Part shown: piece after piece, positions 10,931 to 22,965 of the stretch
How the letters are laid out: each line of letters opens with the position of its first letter
Position numbering within the stretch: position 1 is the first letter of the stretch
NCBI GenBank assembly: GCA_019973155.2
Contig: BPQB01000004.1
Coordinates: forward strand, 868,001-932,000
Source: Phanerochaete sordida
Taxonomy: Eukaryota > Basidiomycota > Agaricomycetes > Polyporales > Phanerochaetaceae
Direction: 5' to 3'
DNA: 64,000 bases
Program-made: the position numbers and the translations under genes
The notes under the pieces: model-generated
The model's input: only the letters and a program-made list of their open reading frames with translations
Database searches by the model: none
Told to the model about the DNA's origin: nothing

Positions 10931-13221
10931 CTACAGCAGCTCGTCCCGGGGAATTAGATATGGAGCGTGCAGACCTGTGCGGAGCTTCTCGACAGTCTGT
11001 CGGTTACGTCTCTTGATCATCTCATCCAAGAAGAAATTATACCGATCAACCTGCATTTCCCGTACCATAGCTTGGTACCCGCCGAACCAAGCATTTGCCT
11101 GTTCTGCTGCAGAGGAGTTAAATCGCCATTTGCCATCTGCAGTCATCAACTGCGGCCAGTTTGCTGGGTTGCAGTTACGGTTGCAGTTGCCGTCGCTTTC
11201 CTTGTGCTTTGATTTGAAATGGAAGACGTCCACAGGTAGAGCGCAGTGCTTGAAGTAGTCCCGAAGGTATGAGTCGTCGTCGTTCTCGAGCATCGCAACA
11301 ATCTTGCAATTGTTGTCATGCCAGATAATACCAGGCAGCGACTCCTCGGTAGGAAAAAGGCTCATGAGAAATATCTGTTACAATCAGGTTAATAAACAGG
11401 ACCGAGAAATTACTGCCTGACTTACTCGAACACCGTTCGGTGCTTCCGAGCCAAAGAATGTCGCACGGCCTAGAATGACCCCACAGGACGCTACACAGAG
11501 CTCTTCGTTGTGGGTGCGTCGTCTTCCGAATAGTGCCCGAAGGAGGCGGTTGCCGGTTGCTGGCTTGCCATTGCATACGCCCCCTTCATCAACTTCGACT
11601 TCGTCTGTCTGGTCGATGTCGATTTCACCTGACTCGTCCGCTAGCGGCTGCATGGCTTCCAGTGCGTTAGCTCCAGCCGCGCTTCCCCCCGCTTTCTCGA
11701 GACGTCGCTTGAGCTGAAACATGGCCTTCATCTCATGTTGGAGCCAGGACTCCAAGGCTCGGTGGGCAGCCAAGGCGCACGTCTTGAAGCCCGCCTCCGT
11801 GCGCTGCTCGCAGCCCACCACTGAGCATATCTGGCGGTTGTTCCGATGGGTGTGACAGAATCTATCGCGGAGAGTTGGCAGCGGCTCTGTGCAATCATGG
11901 ACAGCACAGCAGGGATGTCCAAGGGTGACACCGTCGACGACAACAGACCGCAGTTGACCTATATCGGCATGTGAGTGAAGGCATACACTAGGCTTTCTAG
12001 CACAATAAGTACATACGCTGGACGCCTGCGTCATCAGTGAAGACCCAGCAGCACAGATCGCACGCATGATTCCAGTGTTCCTGTCCGGGACCTTCCAGAC
12101 GCTTGTTTCGTGCTTGTAAGGCGGGACGCAAACGCTCCGCCTGCGATGGAGCATCGTGTTGAAGCTCGAGAACGGCGTCGGCTTCGCCATCCTCGCGGCG
12201 CTCTTGTAAGTCGAGCAGAAGGCAGTGGAGAAAAAACCCGTTCCATACGTCGTCCACCGTGAGTGTTAGACGAGTTTCCCAGTGTGGCGGCAGGGTCTCG
12301 CGAGCTGCTGGAGGCACAAGTCCTTCGTTATATATGCGTGCGCAGTTGGTTGCCGATGTACTAATGGAATTTTGTGTAAGGGACAGCTTGCTCATATTAA
12401 GCAGAGTACATACCAGCCATTGAGCATCATACTCGCGCAGAGTTCCGCAAGTCGTGCCGCAATGAAATAATGCTTTGAGGTCTGGATGTACTCGAGGGGC
12501 ACCTGGTAATAAGTACGCAGGGTGGCGTTGTCATGGACGTAGTAGTCTGCATAGTATCGAGTATTACAGTCTGTGATAGCTAGTAGTGAGACAGATCTGC
12601 TGAGCGCAATGATTTACCAAGACTTACAGCGACAGTATGATGAGACTGCGAAGCCAGGTAAAGGTCCAAGGTCCGGAGAGAATATCGTGACCTTGTGATG
12701 CAGATGGCCTTCCAGCTCCCGTGGGCGTGCATCTGTCTGATCTGTACGATTCCACTTTGTACATGTCAGGCAGACTCGTGTAGGAGGATACACGGTGTAG
12801 AACGCTGAAGTGCGGACCTGCTCTCAGCTGAAGGTATTTTGAAAGTGCTTGGGTGCGTACCGAGCTCCAAGGGAAGTCCATATTTGTGGAACAGAGGCAG
12901 GTACACGGACGCTTGCCTTAGGATGCTGTCTCTGTCCTCGTCTCGTTCGCGAGTAATGCGCTGAGAGTTCCAAACCAGAGACCGGCACGCATCCCACAGG
13001 TGCTTTATTGCTTCGTCCGAAGCTCCAGTGCAGAGCACGAGGAAGTTCTGAACGTTTGCGGGCAGTGTCGATGGTGGGCCTTGTGCGTACGACGGCTGAT
13101 TGTAGCTGATGGTGAGTCGGAGGTGTCTTGTGAGGCCGAAGAATAGTTCGACTTGGCTGAACTCGAGATCTTCGAGCAGCGGATCGCCGATAATAGCACG
13201 CGCGAGGTTTACGAATGACAT
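10931..13221 (-). CDS. CxC5/CxC6 cysteine-cluster protein associated with KDZ transposons
   Basis: Starts ATG at 13219-13221 (MSFVNLARAIIGDPLLED) and ends TAG at 10931-10933, with several short introns. The N-terminal segment has the CxC5 style: LPANVQNFLVL, then CLTCTKW and a later SSYCRC. Next come DNATLRTYYQVPLEYIQ and TSATNCARIYNEGL, typical of the linker. The CxC6-like core has HPCCAVHDCTEPL, FCHTHR and CSVVGCEQRTE. The C-terminal end has IIWHDNNCKI, FPVDVFHFK-like (LPVDVFHFKSKHKESD), CNRNCNPANWP and KWRFNSSAAEQANAWFGGY. Such proteins are known companions of Kyakuja-Dileera-Zisupton transposons in mushrooms; no KDZ transposase itself is seen here. The frame appears intact. Upstream lies inverted repeat copy B. 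Confidence 0.75.
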
Positions 13222-13259
13222 CGTATAGAGAGGAGGAAGACTGTACAGGACGAGAAGGG

Positions 13260-13510
13260 GTGTTCGGTGTGAACCGCCACTCAATGCCACCCGGTGGCCA
13301 CACCACGTCCCCGCCGCCCAAAGCGAACCACGATCGGCGGCGATCGTGACCGTGGCGTGAGCCGAGCAGGGCCGAAGCCCTCTGCCAAAGCGTCGCCGGC
13401 GTCTGAGGGCTCATGGGCCTTGCCCAGCGTCTGAGGGCTCAGGAGGGCCCATGGGACCGGGCCCATGGGCCCTGTTGTCCAGTCGATTCGACGTTCTCGG
13501 ACCGGGAGGG
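13260..13510 (-). repeat. GC-rich interspersed repeat, copy B, at the promoter of the CxC5/CxC6 gene
   Basis: Holds the perfect 20-base inverted match (13467-13486) to copy A, plus several short internal repeats of CTCAGACGC and GGCCCATG. It starts within about 40 nt of the CxC5/CxC6 ATG, so it must contain or abut that gene's promoter. Confidence 0.6.
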
Positions 13511-14995
13511 CTACAAGAGTTTGAATGCCTGTGCGACTGGGGCCTTGCCACCGCACGCACATCGTGTAGAGCTCGCGATCGCACCGCGCCGCTGCGTCCG
13601 CGCTGGTACCTGCCGCGGTATGTACGACATACGCCACGACCTTGACATCGCTCGCACAACCTGATGCCCTTAGACTGCGAAGCCTGCGCCACTGATCGGC
13701 CGACGCGCCTGATCGTCGTCGCGTCCGACGTGCACCAATGGCGCGGCGAGCATTGGCGTGAGTGCGCGTGCGAGGATGCGCCCGACGCGACTTGTCCGCT
13801 GCGCGTCGAGCGCGTTAGCGCCCAACGCTCCTCGTCTCGAACCACCACGTCCGCGGATTCTCGAACTCGCCCGCGTCGCCCGACGCCCTCGCCACGCCGT
13901 CCACGCCGCCCGACGATGTTCTGCTCGCCGTCTCCGTCGTTCTCCGCGCCGTCCGCGCCTTCCTGCTCGCTGTCCCACCCCGGCAGCTCGTCGCCAGCCC
14001 CTGCCTCCCTCCGCCGCCCTGCACTCCTCGTGCACTCGCCACCGCCTTCCTAGGCCTTCTCAAAGACGTTCAACACCGCCCAAGGCCCCTTGTACGCCGT
14101 CCGCGCGCTCGTGTACGCTGCGGCCGCTCGTCTTCGGCCTGCCGACCCGCGCCCTCCACGCCCTCAACCACGCCTCGCACGAACGTGCTCGCCGACTTCG
14201 CGCCCGCGGAGACGATGCCTGAGTTGGCGGGAAGTGTGATGCGCCCTCCGTTTTGGTGAGTTTTTGTTCTGGTCGCGCTGCCCCCTCCCGTCGTTGTCCG
14301 GCTCTCCCGGCTCTCCCGGCTCATCCGACACCCCAGACGCCCCACTCTCGCACTCTTTCGACCAAAATTGCGCCCTTGCAGAAGACCAAGACGCTCGTGC
14401 GCCGCGCTGCACACCCTAATTTGGTGCGCCCATCCTCACTTCACCCTCTGCGCGCGCTGACCGCCTCTTTCTAGCCGCACAGGCCGACCTCTCCCGCACG
14501 GATCTGGCGGCGCCGAGCCGCTTTCGGCAGCCCAGCCGTCAGATATCGGGATTTCGGTGAGTTCAGACTGTGCTGTGGCCGGGCGCCACGCGACCCGCAG
14601 CCGCCGTCGCCGCACGCCTTGCAAGACGCGCGAGAAGAAAAGCACCGCGGCAGCCCAGCTCGCGCGCTCGGCGCAGCGCAAGTCCTTCACCGCGGAAGGA
14701 AGGCCTAGCCGCGGACGACGCTAGCGGCACGGTTGCGTCAGCACAACGAGGACGACGCAGGCGCGGAGACCCACCAAGTGGCCGGCTGGCTTGCATTCTC
14801 GCCCAAACGACACCGAACGCACCGCGTGCAGCGCATCGAACGGCCCGCGTGACCACGGGCGTGAAGATCGCGCGGGCACGAACTCTGCCGCGAGCCAGAG
14901 CTGCACGCGAGCGCCCTGTCCGGCCAGTCAGCGCAGACCACAACATCAGAGGCGGGCCGACGACTCACCGCGAGCGTCGCGCCCCGCGCCGTACA
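13511..14995. other. GC-rich low-complexity region with open frames on both strands
   Basis: Long open frames exist in several phases because stops are rare at this GC content. On the plus strand one frame from the TAG|CGCCCAACG junction near 13828 runs about 145 codons with a hydrophobic stretch (DDVLLAVSVVLRAVRAFLLA) to a GTGAGT donor at 14256; another plus-strand GTGAGT lies at 14557. On the minus strand a GTGAGT donor is near 14967. No domain is recognised and the strand of any gene is undecided. I annotate it as unresolved. Confidence 0.35.
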
Positions 14996-14999
14996 CATT

Positions 15000-15436
15000 G
15001 GCAGGCACGCGGCCCATGCGTGCCGTAGGACGTGCATCGTCACGTCCTGCGATATCAGTCCAAAGTCGCCGCCCGCCCGCCATCTGCGGGCGGTGTACCG
15101 GCAGGCACGCGGCCGTCGCGTGCCGTGGGGCGCGCCCGCTGGCGTCCTGCGACTTCAGACCTTGCCCACCGCCATATACCATCTACGAGACACCGAACGG
15201 CAGGCGCGCTGGCCTGCGCCCTGCGATGTTAAATACACCTCGCCGCCGCGCAGCACCTCTGCGCGGCGAACCGGTAAGCACGCGGCCTTCGCGTGCCGTG
15301 GGACCCGCCCGCTGGCGTCCTGCGAAGTCAGCCCTTTCCCGCCGCGGTCTACGACTTGCGAGCAGGCGAACGGCAGGCGCGCGGCCTTCGCGCGCCGTGG
15401 GGCGTGCTGATCTGCGCCCTGCGAAATCAGAGACAC
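15000..15436. repeat. ~99-bp GC-rich minisatellite, five units (one shortened)
   Basis: Units starting GGCAGGCACGCGG or close variants begin at 15000, 15100, 15199, 15273 and 15372, i.e. spacings of 100, 99, 74 and 99. Each full unit ends near TCCTGCGANNTCAG. Most carry a GCACGCG..CGCGTGC dyad; in unit 2 (15104-15122) it is perfect with a five-base loop. Read on the minus strand a unit is about 33 codons (SQDASGRVPRHAKAACLPV), so it might be a coding repeat. Confidence 0.6.
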
Positions 15437-15628
15437 GCCGAGCCGCTGCTCCGCGCGCGAGGCGTAACGAGCGGCGGCGGGCGCGCGCGAGGGCGCCGCC
15501 AGGGCACGCGAGGCTGAGAGGAAGCGGCGTCAGCTCAGCTAATGGCACAAGAAGCAAGACGGGACGTGAGCGAGCGCACCGCGCTGCGCTACGCCGGCCG
15601 GGGACGACGAAGGGCGGGACAGGGCGAC

Positions 15629-16063
15629 TCACCGAAGGTCCACGAGCCGCGGCGGCGCGGTCGCGAAGGCGGACGAGAGCGGGCAGCCTGCGAGCCCTCG
15701 CGCTGAGGCGCGGAGGAGGCGAGGCTGCGGGTCGACCGAGCGGGCGCGGTGAGGAACATGCCGACTGCGGAGACGATCAGCAAGGGTCCGCGACGCCGCG
15801 CGAAGACTCACCGGAGAGGACGAGAGCAGCGACGACGTCGCCTCGGCGCGAGAGCGTGCGGCCGACGCTCCGACCAGCAGCGTCAACACGGCCGTGTCAG
15901 GTCTGTGTACGATGACCATGTGCGCAGTGAGCACAAGGTTCATGGGGACGCCGCGCACTGGCAGTCGACATCTGCAAACAATATCCGTAACTTCCTCGCC
16001 CACGCAGGCAAGATGGACAACCCCGATGCCGCGCTCTACAAAGAATGCGACGCTAAACGCCAT
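15629..16063 (-). other. Hydrophobic open frame next to the minisatellite, doubtful
   Basis: A minus-strand frame starting ATG at 16063 (MAFSVAFFVERGIGVVHLACVG) runs through a hydrophobic stretch (MNLVLTAHMVIVH). It then meets a GTGAGT donor near 15809 followed by a CCGCAG acceptor about 45 bases on, and a second GTGAGT near 15631. The pattern could be the 5' end of a gene whose later exons include the minisatellite. No family recognised. Confidence 0.25.
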
Positions 16064-16275
16064 GCACCACGTGAGGCCGTGGTGAGGGTGGAGAAAGGCT
16101 CGCCAAGGGTAGTAGTATTAGTCTGTTACACAAGCATAAGCATTGAGCGGCGCACACAGCGTGAGGCAAGTATGCTGCTGCTGCAGAGTAGTCTATAGTG
16201 CAGCATAAAATAATTGAACTTAGAAGCTCATGCATGAAATTTCCCGAATGAAGAAATCGTGCCCGCCGAGCGCAG

Positions 16276-17655
16276 CTTCGGCCCGTTTCCAACCTAGTCC
16301 CGTCTATCCCAGCCGACGTCGACAGGGATCCTGTGGCTCTTATGCAACTCGCATCCAAGCTGTCCCTGGACAATGGGAGCTTCGTCGATACCAAGTTCTA
16401 TGCCTTCTCCCGTCGTAACACAATTGGCATGGTATACGCTCCGAGGGCGATTTACGCGAATAGTTGGATCCTGCGGGCAAAATCTCCTCAATACTTCGAG
16501 AGCCGTATGTCACTCCCCATCTCTAGCTCTCGGTAGATCGTGATATCGGAATCTAGTTCTTTTTGCAGGATACGACGCCAACTGCACTGTCGGCCGCTTT
16601 GACGATGACCTCTCTGAGGATCGTCGATGCCTTGACGAAGCGGACAGCCTTGGCTATGACTCTGACAGCGACATCGAGGACGACGACGACGACTACACGC
16701 CTGCAGCAACTACCAAGCTCAAGAACTCTCCCAGGTCATCTGCGGAATCAAGTGCAGCGAAGAGCGCTGACCTGACTTTGCCAGTAAGGCTATATTCTCC
16801 CTTCCCTGCTGCGATGGGCTGATTAGAGGGATGTGCAGGCTGTGAGCGAGGCGAGAGACGACTCATCTTCCGAGAACAACATCGAAGCCGAGGTGCCCGG
16901 GCAGCAAGGCCGAATTGTCGTTTTGCGCAGCTTTGCATATCCCACGTACGTATTATGAGTGAGCTTGCGGAATCGGTCTGATGGTCTACCGGCAGCTGGA
17001 AGGCGTTCATCTATTATCTGTACACGGGAAAGGTTGTGTTCGCACCTCTCAGATCTCGGAAGTCCGCTGTCCGACCCCCGACGAAGGCGATACAGATGTC
17101 GGCCTCGGCACCAGCCTGCTCGCCAAAATCGATGTACAAGCTTGCGGACGAAGTGCGTCTATCGGCCCGTGCCGTATCCTACCTGAGCTCATAGAGCATG
17201 TTGTATAGCTGGGTATCTCCGAGCTGAGAGATCTCGCTCTGAAGGATATACAATCGCAGCTATCCAGCGATAACATTCTCGCTGAGCTTTTCTCAACTTT
17301 CACATCCCGGTGAGTACAGTCGCCTCTATCTTGTCCAAAAATTACGTTGATTAACGATCGCATGGACAGCTACGACGCAATCCGAGACATGGAGATCGTT
17401 TTCGCGTGTGACAAGGCTAAGGCTACGCTCATGACCGGCGCGTCCTCCTGGATGAACGCTATCCCAGCGGAGATCCTGAAGCGTAACGTAGCTGTTATCG
17501 GGTTGTTGGTGGAGAAGCTGGCTGGCGCACACGTTCCCACGACTCCAGCCATTCAAAAGCCCATATCTTGTCCAAGCTGCCGCGCGGGTAACAATGGCTA
17601 CCAGTTCTACTTGAGGTGCAGCCATTGCAACTACAACATGCAAAATGCCTTTTGA
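16276..17655 (+). CDS. BTB/POZ domain protein, 5' end not found
   Basis: Six spliced segments give a continuous frame: ..GSFVDTKFYAFSRRN.., YANSWILRAKSPQYF, an acidic loop (YDSDSDIEDDDDDY), then YPTWKAFIYYLYTGKVVFAP, SPKSMYKLADELGISEL, and a C-terminal segment from the acceptor at 17370 ending TGA at 17653-17655. This is the order of the agaricomycete BTB family, whose members are usually linked to protein-protein contacts or Cullin-3 adaptors. The C-terminus adds a zinc-ribbon-like CPSC..CSHC. Donors and acceptors are canonical (e.g. donor after 16504; GTGAGT near 17311). I could not find the upstream exons or a convincing first ATG: the first exon seems to start at a CAG acceptor at 16275, and upstream is GC-rich repeat DNA. 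The gene may be 5'-truncated. Confidence 0.65.
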
Positions 17656-18054
17656 TGTCCTGTAGTCAAATTCTTGTATGGGGCACAAGTCCAACTGCTT
17701 GTCTTTTGCCTAGATCGATAACGTTGACGAGCTTGAAGATTGAGAGACGTAAGGCCTTTTATCTACTGTGGACGGACACTGGACCGGCTCGATTCATAAT
17801 TGAGGAAGTTGGCCAAAATTCGGTCGAGAAATTGCCTCACCGTGCGATGCTGCCTGAGCACGCAGGCGGTACATCGAGAAAGAAGCGGAAAAACCAACGC
17901 GGGATCAGAGTAGAGCGATTTGGTGTGCAACAGAGCCGCCGATGCATGTACTACCCTTCGAATAACACCCACATGTCCCTGATTTGATCATACAGCATAG
18001 CACTAATTTCCTTAGAGTACAAAATAGATCGTGAGTCCACGAATACACCTTTAC
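17656..18054. other. Intergenic between convergent genes
   Basis: Between the stop of the BTB gene and the stop of the F-box gene; expected to hold both 3' UTRs. Nothing else is seen. Confidence 0.5.
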
Positions 18055-19606
18055 CTACTCAGCCCCAGTCGCGCGGAGCCATGGCTGAAAGAAATCGTTG
18101 CTAAAGAGCACATCGGGCTCGACGAAGCCATTGTCCTCGCCCAGCGGCAGGAGAACCTTCGTGAGGCGTCCGTCGGCCTCAACGTGGCTCTGCACGTCGA
18201 ACTCGGCGGCCCAGGGCTCGATTTCGACGTAGACGTGCCGGAGGCTCGCGACGCAGCGCATGGCCCACTCCGCAATAACGCGGTGGTTGAGGCCGGACGG
18301 CGCGTCGTCCTGCGGGCCGTTGTAGAACCAGCGCACACACAGCCGCAGCGTGTGCAGCGGGAAAGCGGAGAGCTTCTCCAGCATAGCGCTCTGCAAATTG
18401 TCAGATCAGCAGGACGATTGGGACCTTGCATAAGAACTCACCAGGTATGGCGCGACCTCCTCGTAGTTCCGGCCTCGGTAGTCGAATCGCAGCATCAGCT
18501 CGCCCAGCGTCCCTTGCACGGGGGCGAGGGTCCTTTCCAGCGTCGCGACGTTGAAATCGGGCAACTTGAGCTTGAGGTACAGACTCTGCAAGCCACGCAC
18601 ATCGCTGAGGACCAGTCGAAGACGCTGCTCATCGTTAGCTGTGAGCAGTGTTGAGGCCACAGAGAGGTGGTCGATGCCGCAGTTGAGCGCGAGCGTGTAC
18701 AAGCCCTCGACGCTACCAGAGAGTCGCCTGAGCGAAGGCCAGGCCACTTGCGCCTGTGCTACTTGATTCTGCGCCCTCTGCGTGTCGGCGGTCGTGAATC
18801 CTGAGAATCCGTTGATCGCGACAGAAAGATGCAGGTTCTGAAGGTTCGGAAAGCAGCCTGTCAAGATTTGGAGCTTGACGTTGGTCGCATCGTTGGCGAA
18901 AAGAGAGTGCACACGAGGGAACTGGCTGTCCTTCTTCCGGAAGACAGGGGAGATGACTGCCATGAGCTCAAGCGAGTCCTTGAACGGCGCGAAAGTGACC
19001 ACGGGGTCTTGACTCTGGCGGCGCTCGAAGTCGTAGAGGTCCGCATCGACAGTCGTCAGCGCGGCTTGCATCTTCTCCACTACCTGGAGCGTATATTTCG
19101 ACGGGTTGTTGAGCACCAGAGTGTGCAGCTTGGTGAGACCAATGACCGCGTCGCAGATACGATCGTCGTAGGCGAGCACGTGGCCACGGCCGAGGCTGAG
19201 CCACTCGAGCTCGGTGGCCTTGGTGAAGACGTTGCCGAGCCGCTTGTCTTTGGTGATCCACTGAGAGAGAGGGATGTCGAGCCGTCGAAGGTACCGGTAG
19301 CAGTCCTTGCGGTCCTTGCGAGCCATGAACTTGCAGAAGGAGAGACATGTTTCTGGGAGAGCGAGAGTGACAGTGCCCGCGAGCAAGAAACGCGGCGACA
19401 CTTGGAGGAGCGTGCGGCACGTGCGGGCCATCCTACTCGTATCCCGGCGGGAAAGATGGGACATGATTTCCGTGAGCACGTCCCAGTTGAGAATCTGAGT
19501 CACGCAGAACGGCATTTAGCATCGTGTTCGTTGTACATGACAAAGAACTCACAGCCTCTCCGTCGTCAACAGGGCTGCAGCGTGCGATTGGGCTTAGCGA
19601 CGACAT
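18055..19606 (-). CDS. F-box protein with leucine-rich C-terminal part, 480 aa
   Basis: Exons 19553-19606, 18442-19494 and 18055-18390; the 58- and 51-nt introns have GTGAGT donors and the total is 481 codons. After MSSLSPIARCSPVDDGEA the F-box follows at residues about 19-60 (ILNWDVLTEIMSHLSRRDTS, then MARTCRTLLQVSP). The rest is a degenerate leucine-rich array with repeated LxxL segments (FPNLQNLHLSVAI, LQSLYLKLKLPDF). Such proteins recruit substrates to SCF ubiquitin ligases; the large agaricomycete family mostly lacks known targets. The frame is intact. The start was chosen because it gives a complete first exon in phase with the F-box exon. Confidence 0.8.
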
Positions 19607-20293
19607 GGCGTATAGCGTAGAAAGAGGTGCGAGGATGGTAGTAGCTGACAGAGAGCTACAAGTGATTGATCCAGGTGGCGGTTCGTTATATACCTTCTTG
19701 TCCGTGACGAAGAGTGTCACACCGATTTCCGAAGGCCTCGTGGCGTTCGTCCCTGCAATGACGACGACAAGTAAATGGCCACTGGTCGAATACGGAAGCG
19801 ATGACACACCCGATTCGTGAACGCCGGCCACATGAGCTCACTTTGTGGGCGTACGCAATGCAAAAACACTTGGCATTGCTTTGTGAACAGTACAGTGGAA
19901 ACGAGATATTACACTTTGTACACGGCAGCGGCGGAGGGGGAAACTCTAACAGCCTGAGAACACATGAAGGACGACGATAAACCACAGCAAAAACCATAGC
20001 GAAGGGGAGGGGAGACTGGGATCATGGAGAGCGGGGAGATGAGAGAGGAATGAGACTTGCTCGTGAACCATGAACGACAATTCAGCTGCAAAGTGGTGAA
20101 CATAGAATAGCGATAGTCATAATCAGAGGGGAGAGCGAAGTCCATGAATTCTGGTGTTGAGAAAGCGAGTGCGGGGAGAATGTATGCAGTGATGTGTGGA
20201 TCCGACCAGACGAAGTGCGAAAATGGATTTGGAAAACAGTATGCGATCGATGCTGTGCGAGATGGTCCGGAAGGTGTACTGCGAACGGGTTCA
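19607..20293. other. Intergenic between tandem minus-strand genes
   Basis: Promoter of the F-box gene and 3' flank of the RING/RRM gene. Only short frames without family character. Confidence 0.45.
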
Positions 20294-22965
20294 TTATGCA
20301 AACTTGGAAAGACGTTGTGCGAGAGCTTCGACAAGGTGTGCGTCTACGCCGAATTCCTTAGCGAGGTCTCCGTATGGTTGAATGTTTTCGTCGAAGATGT
20401 TGTATTTGCGGCTGCTCTGGAGCGGTGGGACGGACGTGGACGCGCTGCAAGGCCGCTGGGGCGACGCAGCATAGGACATGGCGGGGGAAGAGGTTGCCGG
20501 AGGAAGCGCGGCTTCCAGCATATCAGACAGCTTGCTCATCTGCTCGGTCGTGAAAGCCTGGCAGCCTATGGCAGCGCGAGCTAGCTCCGCAGCAAGGTTG
20601 GCCCATTCTGAGAAGGGATTATCCTCCGTGCGGGAGAGAAGGGCTTCTACAGCGGCTTGAGTGACCTCTGCGAAGGCGGATACAGTCAGTGTTGGACTGA
20701 GCGAGCCGAACCATACACTCACCATAAAGCAGGTCTCTCAAATTGCCGGACCAAAAGACGCGACTGTCCTCATCCGTAGGGAACTTCGATAGAATGCTGA
20801 TAAGAGAGTGGAAAGGAAGGGACGGGACCTTGAGGAAGTGGCTATCCGGCGAGCGAATCAAGTGCAGAAGAGATTTCAGGTCGGACTCGGAGATCAAACC
20901 ATGCTGCAGGGCGGCAATGACGTGCTCGTTGCTCAGGCCTGAGAGCGTAGGCCGCGCGCCGTCGAAGGTGCCTTGCCAAGAAGGGAACAGCTATGCGAGA
21001 ATAATATTAGCTTACCTCATAGAGAGCAAGGTCGCGTACTCACAGCCCGCATGAGCTCCTCCTGGTTGCTTCGCGTGACGGTGACTCCACGAGCCCGTTT
21101 GCCCTTACCCAGAACGGAGTTCTGAGATGTTCTCAAAGCAGCTTTGGCGGCTTCAGGGCTGACCATCTCCACGAATGCGTGGCTGAGCGTCTTGCCCTTG
21201 CGGTCTAGCAGCACGTGGACGCGCTTGACCGGATGCTTGAGCCAAGTAGCGATGGCAGGGGGTGTGATATCCTAATGACATCGCGAAGTTTAGCTGACAC
21301 CGGCCATACTTGCGCGAGACAAACATACCCAAGGGACGTTATCGATTCGAAGCACTACGGAGTCGTCTAGCTTTCCCGCCTTTGCAGTCTCGCGGGAAGG
21401 TCGAGAGTGAGCCACTGGAGTAGAGGCACCCTGAGCGCGGTCGAAGAAGTCCGAGGCAGCACCGTCGTTCGGGAGCATAAAACCGTGGTTGTAGCCGATA
21501 GCATCGTTGTCGACCAACGGAATAGGGCCGACATTGGGGCTAGACAAATCCTCGACTTTCTTCAGCTTGAAATCGAGAACCTTCGACTTGCAGACTGCGC
21601 ATTCCATATCTTTCTCCCCGACGATGTTCAGAGCGCTCGTGAGACAACCAGAGCAAAGAGGATGGGCGCATGGCTCCAGCACTGCCAGGGAGCCTTTGCA
21701 GGCACCGCAGACTGAACAGGACGGAGGCGAGGGGGCGGGCGGCTGCTTTGGCGCTTCGAGATGGGCGGGAAGGGAGTGGGCGTCGTAATACAGGGCATCA
21801 GAGGAGACGGAGGTATCGAAGGGGTCTTGCAGGTGTAGAGGCAGAGTCCGAGAGTGCATCTGAGATGGCGCCTGGGAGAAGTATGCAGGGGGCTGGGTCA
21901 AAAACTCGTCTTCTTCAATGTCGCAGAGTTCGCTCATCTGGATGGGAAGAGGATGAGTGAACTATAAAGCGTGAGGCTCAGATTCATACGCACTTGGCCA
22001 AAGGCAGGCCTGCGACGAGTTTGCGCGGGATCAGTGACGGTACCACGGAGCCTGATTTTGTTGAAGAGCGCAGGGTTTGGAGGCGGGGTGTTGAGGTAGG
22101 CAGGCGACAGGGCATATGTCTGGACGAGCGAGGCGCGAGCAGGAGTCGAGAGCTGAGGGTTTGGAATTTGAATAAGCGGAGATGCAGCGACAGGAGGTTG
22201 TACGGTGGTGAAGGCTCGGGCGCGACGCTGGGATGAGAGGAAAGGAGCGGGTAGGAGTGCTTGGATCGAAGCACGGTCAGCTCGCGGAGGATGCCGAAGT
22301 GAAGCTGAGCCTACCTTGGTCGATGGAGAAGAAGCTGGATCCGTCAAAGTCCATACCGTCATCGCCTGCATCGACAAAGCACATTCGTCATCGGTCCCAG
22401 ACACGTTTGAAGCGCATATATGCATACCTTCGTCGTCCGCGAACTGCGATTCCTCGCTAGGACGCACTTTTATGTCGTTTTCACCGGCACGGTTGCGCCA
22501 GTTGCCCGTAATATCTGCGTAGCTTTTCTTGTCCTTGAGCCTGAAGCTATTTTCAGGAGAGACGGGGACATTTTGACGGCGTTGTCCCGCGATTGATGCC
22601 GGGGTTGCGAGCGACGAGACGTTCGATGACGAGAACGAGTGGAGGCTGTGCGGGGTATACGGCGTCGATAGCAAAGTAGTAGGTGTATACGGCGAGGTGC
22701 TGACTTGTCGATGATGCGCTCGCGGAACAGTGCGCTGAGGAGTGGCTGGAGGGTTGCCCTGCTTGCTGCGAGCGACGGCCGGCGACGTCGGGGCAGAGGC
22801 AGCGGGAGGCGGTAAGGAGTGGCGGGGCATTGCTGTCGTTATCGGCGGGGTCGGTCTTGTCGTCGTCGAGGGCAACGATGAGGAAGAGGCGTATCCGTTG
22901 GAGAAGTCGGTGAGATGGTCGTGGTTGGAGTTGAAGTCGGGCGCCACGCGGGCCGTGGGAAGCAT
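20294..22965 (-). CDS. RING finger plus RRM RNA-binding protein, 777 aa
   Basis: Seven exons join in phase: 22428-22965, 22315-22365, 21994-22259, 21329-21937, 21044-21271, 20723-20990 and 20294-20667. The second is only 51 nt and encodes DDGMDFDGSSFFSIDQ; the first two introns could instead be read through without a stop. Residues 1-285 are Ser/Pro/Thr-rich and disordered. A C4-type RING-like finger at about 358-407 has CSVCGAC..CAHPLCSGC..CAVC. An RRM follows at about 478-555 (VVLRIDNVPWDITPPAIATW, later SHAFVEMVSPEAAKAAL). The C-terminus is helical. RING and RRM in one chain suggests an RNA-binding ubiquitin-ligase or post-transcriptional regulator, but no orthologue is named. The stop lies at 20294; the P450 pseudogene ends only 143 nt upstream of its ATG. 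Confidence 0.75.
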
